A DNA stretch of 64,000 nucleotides from Njordibacter sp937773555. Lineage in GTDB: Bacteria > Pseudomonadota > Gammaproteobacteria > Pseudomonadales > Balneatricaceae. Below the pieces are notes generated by a model that saw only the letters and a program-made list of their open reading frames with translations, ran no database searches and was not told the DNA's origin. Positions 44,190-52,803 of this stretch are shown here, in pieces. The position numbers and the translations under genes are program-made. The stretch spans positions 992,001-1,056,000 of the forward strand of contig NZ_CP159830.1 of assembly GCF_047730085.1 (NCBI RefSeq), written 5' to 3'. How positions within the stretch are numbered: position 1 is the stretch's first letter; each line of letters begins with the position of its first letter.

Positions 44190-44794
44190 TAGGCTTGGGT
44201 TTGATGTGCAGTTTTTTCTGTTGCAATTTCTTCCATATCAATATAGCGGTTGCCAATACGCGGGTGAGCGCGTCCACCATCTGAGCCACCCAGTACTATA
44301 ATAATTTCATCAGCGGCTGGAGCGTCTTCAATGTGCATTTCTAAAGTGATGTAGTGGGATCGAAAACCAGCATCATCTTTGTGCATCATGGGAATTTGAA
44401 TAGAGGTTCCCGCGGGCCCGCGTTTATTGGTGAAGCTTAAAAAGCTTTTTGCGTTAACGGCATCTCGGTAGTGGTTACCAAAACGTAAGGTGTGAATAAT
44501 GCCAGAGGCGTGCTCAATTTCACCATTTAGGCCAACCACAGCCGCTTTGCCGTAGGCCTCAATCGCGCCTCCATTGGGGAAGTGAGATAACATGGCAGCT
44601 ACCATCTCCTTACCTAGTTCAGAGCACCCAGAAGTAATTTCTGGGCGGAGATTTTCTACAAAACCTTGGCCTGCCCATGGGTTTTTAATGACATAAGCTA
44701 CGCCTACCATTTTAATAGGTGTGGAAGTGGATTTACCACCTTCAATGCGGATCTCTTCAATGCTGGTAACCACTTTACGTACTTCAAAATGCAT
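44189..44794 (-). CDS. AA_synth/DUF1185 family protein
   Basis: A 201-residue protein of the family called amino acid synthesis (AA_synth, DUF1185), recognised by VRKVVTSIEEIRIEGGKST, VGVAYVIKNPWAGQGFVENL, LGKEMVAAMLSHFPNGGAIEAYGKAAVVGLNGEIEHASGIIHTLRFGNH and AHPRIGNRYIDM. Structures exist for the family, but its reaction is not established. These proteins recur beside luciferase-like monooxygenases and hydrolases, as here. It is 55 bases after the monooxygenase gene. A role as hydrolase or isomerase of the ring-opened product is a guess. Confidence 0.88.
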   Translation of the reverse strand: MHFEVRKVVTSIEEIRIEGGKSTSTPIKMVGVAYVIKNPWAGQGFVENLRPEITSGCSELGKEMVAAMLSHFPNGGAIEAYGKAAVVGLNGEIEHASGIIHTLRFGNHYRDAVNAKSFLSFTNKRGPAGTSIQIPMMHKDDAGFRSHYITLEMHIEDAPAADEIIIVLGGSDGGRAHPRIGNRYIDMEEIATEKTAHQTQA

Positions 44795-44849
44795 ATTTTA
44801 TTCCTGACTAAATCGAGCGTTAACGCTTCATTCAAATGACGTGTTGCTG

Positions 44850-45887
44850 TTAATTAAAATTAGGCATAACTTTGTCTATAAACAACTTTAGAGATTTTTT
44901 CTTTTCACTATGGGGCAGGCCGTTATCGGTCCAGAAACTAAATTGAGTCACACCCAAAGATTCATAATGCTTAATTCGCTTTGTCACTTCTGAAGGGGTG
45001 CCAATGAGTAGATTTTTATGTAAGTCATCTAAACCAAAACCAGGCAGTTCATCCATTTGGGTGTCTGTTAAGGGGTTTATAAATCCGTCCACAGGAACTT
45101 GGTCATTTTTAAACCATGCATAAAAATAAGCGTACCAGTTGCGCAGGGCTTGAGCTCCTTTATGCCAATCTTCATCTTCTTCATGCACCCATGTGTGACG
45201 TAAAGCCAAAAGCTGTGGTTTGGGTTTGTCTGGGTGATTAATACAGGCTTGTTTAAAACGTTCGCAAGCCAGTTCTATGGATGCATCACCAGCGATAAGC
45301 GGTGTGATCATAACATTACAGTCACTTTCCACCGCATAATCATGAGACTCTTGCTCTCGTGCAGCCACCCACATTGGTGGAAACGGCTTCTGTGTAACAC
45401 GTGGAATAGCCGTAGAAGTAGGGAAGGAATAGTGTTCACCATCATGGGCGTAGTCACCAGTCCAGAGTTTTTGCAATGCAGGAATCATTTCGCGCAATGG
45501 ACCGCCTCCTTCTTTCGCGGTCATTTTGTCCGTCATACGATCGAATTCAGATTGATAGGCACCGCGAGCAATGCCGAAGTCAAGCCTGCCATTACTCATC
45601 ATATCTACAAGTGACGCTTCACTAGCAAGACGAACAGGGTTCCAAAATGGGGCAACAATAGTGCCTAAGCCTAAGCGAATCGTCTTGGTAATAGGGGCCA
45701 GATAGGCCATAAAGTTAAGGGGGTTTGGGCATATAGTAAACTCCATCATGTGGTGTTCACCGATCCACACAGTTTCAAACCCTGCCTCTTCCACCATCAG
45801 TGTGAGTTCGACTAACTCGTCAAATAGTTCTTTATGGGGCTTAGTTGGGTCTGATCTTTCCATATGGACAAATAAAGAAAATTTCAT
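44850..45887 (-). CDS. LLM-class flavin-dependent monooxygenase
   Basis: A 345-residue luciferase-like monooxygenase, taken from the ATG at 45887 because CGGAG precedes it and family proteins begin MKFSLFVHMERSD. An in-frame reading extends 11 codons further without support. Core text: EAGFETVWIGEHHMMEF, TIRLGLGTIVAPFWNPVRLASEASLVDMMSNGRLDFGIARGAYQSEFDRM. The enzyme needs reduced FMN from a partner reductase, which is not next to it. It is first in the operon, so it probably catalyses the first step, such as oxygenating and opening a ring. Confidence 0.92.
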   Translation of the reverse strand: MKFSLFVHMERSDPTKPHKELFDELVELTLMVEEAGFETVWIGEHHMMEFTICPNPLNFMAYLAPITKTIRLGLGTIVAPFWNPVRLASEASLVDMMSNGRLDFGIARGAYQSEFDRMTDKMTAKEGGGPLREMIPALQKLWTGDYAHDGEHYSFPTSTAIPRVTQKPFPPMWVAAREQESHDYAVESDCNVMITPLIAGDASIELACERFKQACINHPDKPKPQLLALRHTWVHEEDEDWHKGAQALRNWYAYFYAWFKNDQVPVDGFINPLTDTQMDELPGFGLDDLHKNLLIGTPSEVTKRIKHYESLGVTQFSFWTDNGLPHSEKKKSLKLFIDKVMPNFN

Positions 45888-45938
45888 AACAAAGACTCCG
45901 TAAGCTATGCGTACAATCAAAAAACTGTGCTTGTATTA

Positions 45939-46022
45939 TGGTATACCAAGCATGCGAACCGCATCTTTCCACCAATTTACTCACATGTCAAGTTTACTCT
46001 TAGGTAGATATTTTTTGTACAA
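45939..46022. promoter_or_regulatory. GntR-type palindromes in the divergent promoter region
   Basis: The 194-bp gap between the monooxygenase (minus) and the SbmA-like gene (plus) holds TGGTATACCA (45939-45948), a perfect ten-base palindrome with the GT-AT-AC core of FadR-type operators, and TTGTACAA (46015-46022), a perfect eight-base palindrome with a similar core. The first lies about 50 bases upstream of the monooxygenase start. They are candidate sites for the operon's own GntR-FCD regulator. Confidence 0.5.
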
Positions 46023-46081
46023 TTGTCTAATCTTAGGTTACCGAGATCTATCTCATTTAAAACGTTCTGTAGGCGGCTCTT

Positions 46082-47332
46082 ATGTTTCAATCTTTTTTCC
46101 CTAATCCTCGATGGTTTTTTATTACGCTCATCGTGTGGGCAAGTTTATGTATTGGTGTTTGGTATGGCTGGGGAGATCAGTTGGGAACCTTGTTAGGTTT
46201 TGAGCTACCAGGAGAAGACGCGGAACCAGTGCTTGGTTTGGGCCATTTTGTGAGCGCAGACTTTCTCTGGTTTTATCTTTATTACTTCACTACCCTAATG
46301 GCCTTTGGCCTAGTGTGGATGCGTATCTCGCCTCACGAATGGCAGCTGTGGTCAATTTTTGGCACGGCTCTTATCTTGTTTAGCACCTATTTTTCGGTGC
46401 AGGTGTCAGTGGCCATCAACACGTGGAGGCGACCATTTTTTGATAGCATTCAGGCCGCACTTGCAGAACCAGGCAGCGTGACAGCCACACAGTTGTACGA
46501 CCTTATTATTATCTTTGGTCAAATTGCATTTTTGGCGGTTATTGTTTTTGTAATGACCCGGTTCTTTGTTAGCCACTATATCTTTCGCTGGCGTATGGCG
46601 ATGAACCAATTTTATGCCTCTAGGTGGGCTCAGTTAAGGCAGGTAGAAGGTGCGGCGCAGCGAGTGCAGGAAGATACCATGCGTTTTGCCGGCATTATGG
46701 AAGGTTTGGGTGTGTCTTTAGTTGATGCCTTTATGACTTTGGTGGCCTTTTTACCAGTACTCTGGTCGCTGTCTCAATATGTTACAGAACTGCCTATTAT
46801 TGGTGTTATTGCTTCACCATTATTTTATGCGGCTATTTTTTGGTCGATCTTTGGCACCATGCTCATGGCGTTTGTGGGTATTAAGCTGCCTGGGTTAGAG
46901 TTTCGCAATCAGCGTGTTGAAGCAGCCTATCGTAAAGAGTTGGTCTATGGAGAGGACCACGAAGACCGTGCGCAGCCATTAACGTTAACTGAGTTGTTTG
47001 GTAACGTGCGTAAAAATTACTTTCGGCTATATTTTCATTACATGTACTTTAACGTTGCTCGGAGTTTTTACTTACAGGCAGACAATTTATTTGCTTACAT
47101 TATCCTCATTCCAACGATCGTTGCTGGCACCATTACCTTTGGTATTTTACAGCAGATATTGACGGCGTTTGGACAGGTTAGTAACTCGTTCCAGTATTTG
47201 ATCAATTCTTGGCCTACTATTGTTGAATTGATTTCTGTTCATAAACGTTTACAGTCGTTTGAGCGTGTGTTGCATGAAAAGCCTCAAGTTGGTATCGATC
47301 GTCAGTACATGGAGAGCGGTGAAAGCGATTAA
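46082..47332 (+). CDS. sbmA: SbmA/BacA-like peptide transporter
   Basis: A 416-residue SbmA/BacA family inner-membrane protein with about seven to eight helices. Family text includes FFPNPRWFFITLIVWASLCI, INTWRRPFFDSIQAAL, RWRMAMNQFYASRW, EGAAQRVQEDTMRF, and LFGNVRKNYFRLYFHYMYFN. Homologues import proline-rich peptides, bleomycin and thiazole peptides with the proton gradient; BacA also matters in chronic infection and symbiosis. Length matches E. coli SbmA (406). It is divergent from the ring-cleavage operon and no direct link is evident. Confidence 0.93.
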   Translation: MFQSFFPNPRWFFITLIVWASLCIGVWYGWGDQLGTLLGFELPGEDAEPVLGLGHFVSADFLWFYLYYFTTLMAFGLVWMRISPHEWQLWSIFGTALILFSTYFSVQVSVAINTWRRPFFDSIQAALAEPGSVTATQLYDLIIIFGQIAFLAVIVFVMTRFFVSHYIFRWRMAMNQFYASRWAQLRQVEGAAQRVQEDTMRFAGIMEGLGVSLVDAFMTLVAFLPVLWSLSQYVTELPIIGVIASPLFYAAIFWSIFGTMLMAFVGIKLPGLEFRNQRVEAAYRKELVYGEDHEDRAQPLTLTELFGNVRKNYFRLYFHYMYFNVARSFYLQADNLFAYIILIPTIVAGTITFGILQQILTAFGQVSNSFQYLINSWPTIVELISVHKRLQSFERVLHEKPQVGIDRQYMESGESD

Positions 47333-47352
47333 GCCGCAGTGATACTTTTAAT

Positions 47353-47382
47353 GGGTGTGTGCTTTTAACAGATGCCACACCC
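47353..47382. terminator. Inverted repeat between convergent genes
   Basis: GGGTGTG (47353-47359) pairs with CACACCC (47376-47382) over a 16-base loop, with TTT on the right and a T/A-rich stretch on the left. It sits at the junction of the convergent SbmA-like and TetR genes and overlaps the last codons of the TetR gene. It likely serves as a weak bidirectional terminator. Confidence 0.45.
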
Positions 47383-48015
47383 TTTAAGTATGATGTGCTT
47401 AATAGAGTCAGCTGCTGAGGTGAAGGACTGCTCTGTTAACCTTGGTGTCTGAGTAGCAATGAGAATTTGTGGCTCAAAGTCGGCATAGTATTGGGTGCTT
47501 GCCCAGATCATAAAAATTACATGGGCTGGTTCTACGTCATCCATTTTTCCTTGGGCTACCCAACTTTCAAAAATACTCATGCGTTGTTTAAACCACAGGC
47601 GATAATCTTGCTGCAGGTATGCGCTTAGGTGGGGTGCGCCACTTATCATTTCCTTGGCAAATAAACGTGAGGCCGTAGGGTGAGTACGGGAAAAATCCAT
47701 TTTGGCGTCAATATAGCAACTCAGTACGTCTGCTGGTTCATCGTGGCTAGCAAGCTCGTTGAATATGGCGTCCCACAGGTTGAGCGTGTTTTCCAACACT
47801 GCACCATAAAGGCCCAGTTTGTTAGAAAAGTAATAATGAATGTTAGCCTTGGGCACTTGAGCAGACTCAGCGATGCGCTGCATAGTTGCACCACGAAAAC
47901 CGTGGCAGGCGAATTCTGCTTCGGCAGCTTGCAAAATTAATTCTCGGCTTTGTTCCCTTATACGGCCAGGTTTATATGGTCCTCTCAAAATGCTTTCGGT
48001 CATAAGATGTGCCAT
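47365..48015 (-). CDS. TetR-family regulator, RutR-like
   Basis: A 216-residue TetR regulator with HTH REQSRELILQAAEAEFACHGFRGATMQRIAESAQVPKANIHYYFSNKLGLY (about residues 18-68) and a C-terminal domain with ASRLFAKEMISGAPHLSAYL and HVIFMIWASTQYYADFEPQ, as in RutR (YcdC). RutR senses uracil or thymine and controls pyrimidine and purine breakdown. It is divergent from xdhABC-guaD, with a RutR-like box in between, so it most likely regulates purine catabolism. Two Met codons at the N-terminus (48015 and 48003) are equally possible starts. Confidence 0.9.
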   Translation of the reverse strand: MAHLMTESILRGPYKPGRIREQSRELILQAAEAEFACHGFRGATMQRIAESAQVPKANIHYYFSNKLGLYGAVLENTLNLWDAIFNELASHDEPADVLSCYIDAKMDFSRTHPTASRLFAKEMISGAPHLSAYLQQDYRLWFKQRMSIFESWVAQGKMDDVEPAHVIFMIWASTQYYADFEPQILIATQTPRLTEQSFTSAADSIKHIILKGCGIC

Positions 48016-48066
48016 GAGTGACTAGATTAGTTGCTATAATGCTAATGTATATCACCCATGATCCAG

Positions 48067-48096
48067 GGTCAAATGAAAAGTTGACTAAGTGGACAG
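48067..48096 (+). promoter_or_regulatory. RutR-like operator upstream of xdhA
   Basis: TTGACTAAGTGGACAG (48081-48096) matches the RutR consensus TTGACCA-NN-TGGTCAA at 11 of 14 defined positions. A further half-site in opposite orientation, GGTCAA (48067-48072), lies eight bases to its left. It is inside the 134-bp gap between the RutR-like regulator and xdhA, about 54 bases before the xdhA start. Confidence 0.6.
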
Positions 48097-48149
48097 GTAT
48101 TGAGAAGATGACCCCCTAGTACAGTATATTACAGCTTAGAGTAGCGCGA

Positions 48150-49589
48150 ATGCACCTATTATTAAACAAAATGGCTATTGAGATAGTAGATCCAGCGGCA
48201 GACATCACCCTATTGCAATGGTTAAGAGAGTCTCAGCACTTAACAGCGACTAAAGAAGGCTGTGCCGTAGGAGACTGTGGCGCTTGCACAGTTATTGTGG
48301 GAGAGCTAGAGCATGGAGAGGCGGTGTACCGTAGTGTGAACGCTTGTATTGCACTCTTGGCCAGCCTCCATGGCTGCCACGTGATCACCCTTGATGTTTT
48401 GCAGGACTCTAACCTACATCCTGTGCAACGCGCCATGGTGGAATGCCACTCTAGCCAGTGTGGTTTTTGTAGCCCAGGGTTCGTAATGTCACTAGTGGTT
48501 TGGTGGCTCAATACACCAGCCAATCAATTAACTACGCCTGAAGCTTTTGCGCAACATCGTCATGGTGTTGAGCTCGCATTATCAGGCAATTTATGCCGCT
48601 GTACTGGTTATTTGCCTATTCTTCTAGCTGCTGACCGATTAGCACCGATGGATCGAACAATGGATCCTCTGTTTAATCAAATGGGTGGCTATGACCACTG
48701 CCTTGCTCACTTGAAAAGTATTGCGTCCCAATCTCATGCCCGCGACACGCGTACACAAGCCTATATGGCGCCGTCTAGCCTTGAAGAATTAGCCCTAGCC
48801 TATGAGGCCTTTCCAAAAACACGATTGGTAGCAGGGTCTACGGACTTGGCGCTAGGCATTACCCATGGCCTTCAGTCTATTGAGCGTTTAATAGATGTAA
48901 CTGGCGTTAAAGAGCTCCAGTCAATTGAACAGCGCGACCACCATATTTATATTGGTGCAGGGGTGAGGCTAAGTGAGGTAGAAACATTCTGTCAGGCACT
49001 ATTGCCAGCCATGAGTGATTTATTGGGACGCTTTGCTTCCCGTCAAGTTCGTAACCGTGCCACTTTAGTCGGTAATATTGCTAACAGTTCTCCTATTGCT
49101 GACATACCACCGTTATTACTAGTAATGGGTGCGAAATTAATCCTTCAGTGTGGTTTAAACCAACGCACTATTTCGTTGAGCGAGTTTAACTTAGGTTATA
49201 AGAAAACCGCTTTAAAGATTGGTGAATTTATTCACAGTGTCGTATTGCCTTTGCCTCTTAGTCGTCAACAGGTATCGGTGGAGAAAGTGAGTAAACGCGC
49301 CGAAGATGATATTTCTGCCACGTGTGTTGCCATGAGTATCACCTTGACGCATGGTGCTATTGCGCAGATTAATATTGCCTGTGGTGGTATGGCCGCCATC
49401 CCAAAAATGGCTAATGAGACTCAAAGCCAATTGTTAGGTCAACCTTTAACACAGGAACTTGTTGCTCAAGTTCCCTTATGGCTTGCCCGAGACTATCAAC
49501 CCATTGACGATATGAGAGCCAGTGCTGCCTACCGTCAGCAAGTGACTGCTAACCTCATTCAGGGCTTCTTAAAGGAGGCTATGAGATGA
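48150..49589 (+). CDS. xdhA: Xanthine dehydrogenase small subunit (FeS and FAD)
   Basis: A 479-residue subunit. The N-terminal plant-type [2Fe-2S] domain has Cys38, Cys43, Cys46 and Cys66 (EGCAVGDCGACTV to NAC). The all-helical [2Fe-2S] domain has SSQCGFCSPGFV and NLCRCTGY. The FAD-binding domain (about residues 200-370) has LVAGSTDLALGITHG and NRATLVGNIANSSPIADIPPLL, and a CODH-type C-terminal domain follows. It passes electrons from the molybdenum subunit to NAD. Its stop overlaps xdhB by four bases (ATGA). Confidence 0.96.
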   Translation: MHLLLNKMAIEIVDPAADITLLQWLRESQHLTATKEGCAVGDCGACTVIVGELEHGEAVYRSVNACIALLASLHGCHVITLDVLQDSNLHPVQRAMVECHSSQCGFCSPGFVMSLVVWWLNTPANQLTTPEAFAQHRHGVELALSGNLCRCTGYLPILLAADRLAPMDRTMDPLFNQMGGYDHCLAHLKSIASQSHARDTRTQAYMAPSSLEELALAYEAFPKTRLVAGSTDLALGITHGLQSIERLIDVTGVKELQSIEQRDHHIYIGAGVRLSEVETFCQALLPAMSDLLGRFASRQVRNRATLVGNIANSSPIADIPPLLLVMGAKLILQCGLNQRTISLSEFNLGYKKTALKIGEFIHSVVLPLPLSRQQVSVEKVSKRAEDDISATCVAMSITLTHGAIAQINIACGGMAAIPKMANETQSQLLGQPLTQELVAQVPLWLARDYQPIDDMRASAAYRQQVTANLIQGFLKEAMR

Positions 49590-51970
49590 GAAAACTACCA
49601 GATATTAAGCATCAAAACGCAACTAATATAACTCATCCCAATACCAGTGTGATGGGTAAGCCCACTCCCCATGAAAGCGCCCGACTGCACCTCACAGGCA
49701 AAGCACTGTATATCGATGACATCGCAGCACCAGAAGGGTGTTTACACGCTTATGTAGGCATGGCCAATGTAGCATGTGGCCTGCTTAAACGTCAGGATTT
49801 AATGGCTGTTACCGCAGCAGATGGCGTGGTTGACGTTATTACTGCAAAAGACATACCAGGCCATGTAGACATTGGCCCAGTTTTTAAGGGAGACCCTTTA
49901 TTAGTAGAAGAACAGATCAACTACTTTGGCCAGCCTCTATTTGCCGTTGCTGCAACTAGCCGCGATGCTGCCCGCAGAGCTGCCCTCTTAGGCCAAGCGG
50001 ATATAGAACAGACGCCGCCTTTATTAACCTTGGAGCAAGCCCAAGCAGCTGAAAAGCAAGTTCGCCCGAGTCATAGCTTAGTGAAGGGTGATAGTGCTCT
50101 AGCGTTAAGCGAATCAATTAATACTTTGAGTATAGAGCAACACGTCGGTGGCCAAGAACACTTTTACCTAGAAGGGCAGGTGGCCCTTGCTATTCCCCAA
50201 GATAATGGTGGTGTATTGGTCCACAGTTCTAGTCAGCACCCTAGCGAAGTGCAAAAGTTAGTGGCTGAAGTATTAGCCTTGCCAATGCACAAGGTTGTCG
50301 TAGATATGCGCCGAATGGGTGGTGGTTTTGGTGGTAAAGAAACTCAAGCCGCACAATGGGCTTGCCTTGCCGCCTTGTTAGCCGTGCGTAACCAAAAAGC
50401 GGTTAAACTGCGCCTTGCTCGAAGTGATGATATGGCCCTCACAGGTAAGCGTCATCCCTTTGTAAACCAAGCACAGGTAGGGTTTGATTCAGAGGGGAAA
50501 ATTACTGCATTAAATGCGGATCTCCATGGTTTGTGTGGTTGTAGTGCAGACTTATCTGATGCGATTGTGGACAGAGCCATGTTCCACACTGATAATGCTT
50601 ATTACTTGCCAGCAGCAACGATCACAGGCCATCGTTGGTTTCAAAATACAGCCTCAAATACCGCATACCGCGGGTTTGGTGGGCCTCAAGGAATGATGCT
50701 AGCAGAACAGATGCTAGATGACATTGCTCGTCGTCTTGGTAAAGACCCCTTGGTAATAAGGCAAGCTAATTTATATGGTTCAGATCAGCGTAACATTACA
50801 CCCTATCACCAGACAGTAAAGGGTGTGGATCTAACTCGAATTATTGATGAATTAGTCCATTCCAGTGACTATTGGGCTCGTAGGGAAGCCATAAAAAAAG
50901 ACAATCAAGCGTCCATAAAAAATGGTGGCCGTTACATCAAAGGCCTCGCCTTAACGCCTGTGAAATTTGGTATATCCTTTACTGCGATGTTCCTTAACCA
51001 AGCCGGTGCCCTAGTACATATCTATACCGATGGCACTGTGCAAGTAAGCCATGGTGGAACAGAAATGGGCCAAGGTTTATATACTAAGATTGCACAGATT
51101 GTTGCATCTGAGTTAGGGCTACCCTTAGAGCATATAGAAGTGACTTCAACCCGCACTGATAAGGTGCCCAACACTTCGCCTACTGCAGCTTCAAGTGGCA
51201 CAGACCTTAACGGCCAGGCTGCCCGTAATGCGGCACTTGCCATTAAGCAACGATTAATTGATCATATTGTAGACACCCATCAGGTTGATGCTGAAAATGT
51301 GGTATTTGAAGACGGTCATGTTTCATGGCCCAACCATAGCATCTCCTTTGCGCAGTTAACGCAAGAGGCCTATATGGCGCGGATCTCCATGTCTGCCACG
51401 GGCTATTACCGCACTCCAAAAATTCATTACGACCGCGAACAGGCCAAAGGTAACCCGTTCTTCTACTACTCCTGCGGTGCTTCGGTGAGCGAGGTAAAAG
51501 TGGATACCTTTACGGGTACTTATACGATACCTAGGGTTGATATTCTGCATGATGTTGGTGAAAGCATTAACCCGGCCATCGATCTAGGTCAAGTAGAGGG
51601 TGGTTTTATTCAGGGCATGGGTTGGCTGACAACCGAAGAGTTGGTATGGGGGCAAGATGGTCGTCTACAAACCAACGGTGGTGCAAGTTACAAAATACCT
51701 GCCGTTGGTGATACGCCTAAACAGTTTAATGTGGCCTTGTTGCAAGACAGTAAAAACCATGAGGCCACAATTTTTCACTCTAAAGCTGTGGGAGAACCCC
51801 CCTTTATGCATGGTATTTCTGTGTGGTCTGCATTGCGCGATGCAGTATGGGCTGCTGGTGGGGAACAGGTGAATCCCCAGTTGGATGCGCCAGCCACGCC
51901 AGAGCGAGTATTATGGGCACTTAAAGCAGCTAATTCGATTAAACCTAATATAGTGGTAGAAGCATCATGA
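49586..51970 (+). CDS. xdhB: Xanthine dehydrogenase large (molybdenum) subunit
   Basis: A 794-residue molybdopterin-binding subunit oxidising hypoxanthine and xanthine to urate. Typical motifs are GKALYIDDIAAPEGCLHAYVG, EGQVALAIPQDNGGVLVHSSSQHPSEVQ, MGGGFGGKETQA, NTAYRGFGGPQGMML, and the catalytic Glu in KAVGEPPFMHGISVWSALRDAV. Length fits bacterial XdhB. Start overlaps xdhA and stop overlaps xdhC (ATGA), so the three are translationally coupled. Confidence 0.96.
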   Translation: MRKLPDIKHQNATNITHPNTSVMGKPTPHESARLHLTGKALYIDDIAAPEGCLHAYVGMANVACGLLKRQDLMAVTAADGVVDVITAKDIPGHVDIGPVFKGDPLLVEEQINYFGQPLFAVAATSRDAARRAALLGQADIEQTPPLLTLEQAQAAEKQVRPSHSLVKGDSALALSESINTLSIEQHVGGQEHFYLEGQVALAIPQDNGGVLVHSSSQHPSEVQKLVAEVLALPMHKVVVDMRRMGGGFGGKETQAAQWACLAALLAVRNQKAVKLRLARSDDMALTGKRHPFVNQAQVGFDSEGKITALNADLHGLCGCSADLSDAIVDRAMFHTDNAYYLPAATITGHRWFQNTASNTAYRGFGGPQGMMLAEQMLDDIARRLGKDPLVIRQANLYGSDQRNITPYHQTVKGVDLTRIIDELVHSSDYWARREAIKKDNQASIKNGGRYIKGLALTPVKFGISFTAMFLNQAGALVHIYTDGTVQVSHGGTEMGQGLYTKIAQIVASELGLPLEHIEVTSTRTDKVPNTSPTAASSGTDLNGQAARNAALAIKQRLIDHIVDTHQVDAENVVFEDGHVSWPNHSISFAQLTQEAYMARISMSATGYYRTPKIHYDREQAKGNPFFYYSCGASVSEVKVDTFTGTYTIPRVDILHDVGESINPAIDLGQVEGGFIQGMGWLTTEELVWGQDGRLQTNGGASYKIPAVGDTPKQFNVALLQDSKNHEATIFHSKAVGEPPFMHGISVWSALRDAVWAAGGEQVNPQLDAPATPERVLWALKAANSIKPNIVVEAS

Positions 51971-52803
51971 AAACATGGCTTGCTGCACAGTGGCAGTGTG
52001 AACAACAAAACCAAGCCTATGTAATGGTGAGTATTGTTGCTTTGCAGGGTTCATCGCCTCGAGGGGTAGGGAGTAAAATTATAGTCACTGAAAATAACCA
52101 GTTCGATTCTATCGGTGGGGGGCACCTAGAATATAAAGCGATTGCTCAAGCCCGCCAGATGCTGTCCCATGGGGGCAAGACACAAATGATTGATTACCCT
52201 CTTGGTGCAAGCTTAGGCCAATGTTGTGGTGGCAAGGTAAGCCTTATGTTCGAAATATTTAGCACCATTAAACTGCCTGTGGTTGTTTTTGGAGCGGGTC
52301 ATGTTGGTCGGGCATTGGTGCCATTGCTGGCGCAATTGCCTGTTCAAGTAACGTGGGTTGATGGCCGTTACGATATGTTGCCTAAACAACTGCCCTCGGG
52401 TGTGGTGGGTGTGCATGAAGAACACCCACAGGATCATCTAGTGGATTGCTTGGCAGGAAGTTGCTACCTCATTATGACCCATCACCATGGGTTAGATTTA
52501 GCCCTTACTCAAGCAGTGCTTAACCGCGCAGATGCAAGTTATTTGGGTGTCATCGGTTCAGCCACCAAGGGACGTAAGTTTCGCCAAAGGTTAGCCGTTA
52601 AAGGCTACTCTAAAGAGGATATTGATCACTTGAACTGCCCTATGGGTAAAGAAGGTATTAGGGGTAAACAACCCATGGAAGTGGCCATTGCTATTGCAGC
52701 TAAGGTGATGGATTTATATCAAAATTCTAAACTGACGAGTGATAAAACGGCAACTATAGGTGGCTCTGCTAACCTCACTAAAGAGAGTTTAGAGTATGTC
52801 TGA
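51967..52803 (+). CDS. xdhC: Xanthine dehydrogenase accessory protein XdhC
   Basis: A 278-residue XdhC that binds and sulfurates the molybdenum cofactor before inserting it into XdhB. The N-terminal domain has VSIVALQGSSPRGVGSKIIV and SIGGGHLEYKAIAQA with the cofactor-binding Cys text GQCCGGKVSL. The C-terminal Rossmann domain has VVVFGAGHVGRALVPLL, IMTHHHGLDLAL and YLGVIGSATKGRKFRQRL. It overlaps xdhB at its start and guaD at its end. Confidence 0.96.
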   Translation: MKTWLAAQWQCEQQNQAYVMVSIVALQGSSPRGVGSKIIVTENNQFDSIGGGHLEYKAIAQARQMLSHGGKTQMIDYPLGASLGQCCGGKVSLMFEIFSTIKLPVVVFGAGHVGRALVPLLAQLPVQVTWVDGRYDMLPKQLPSGVVGVHEEHPQDHLVDCLAGSCYLIMTHHHGLDLALTQAVLNRADASYLGVIGSATKGRKFRQRLAVKGYSKEDIDHLNCPMGKEGIRGKQPMEVAIAIAAKVMDLYQNSKLTSDKTATIGGSANLTKESLEYV

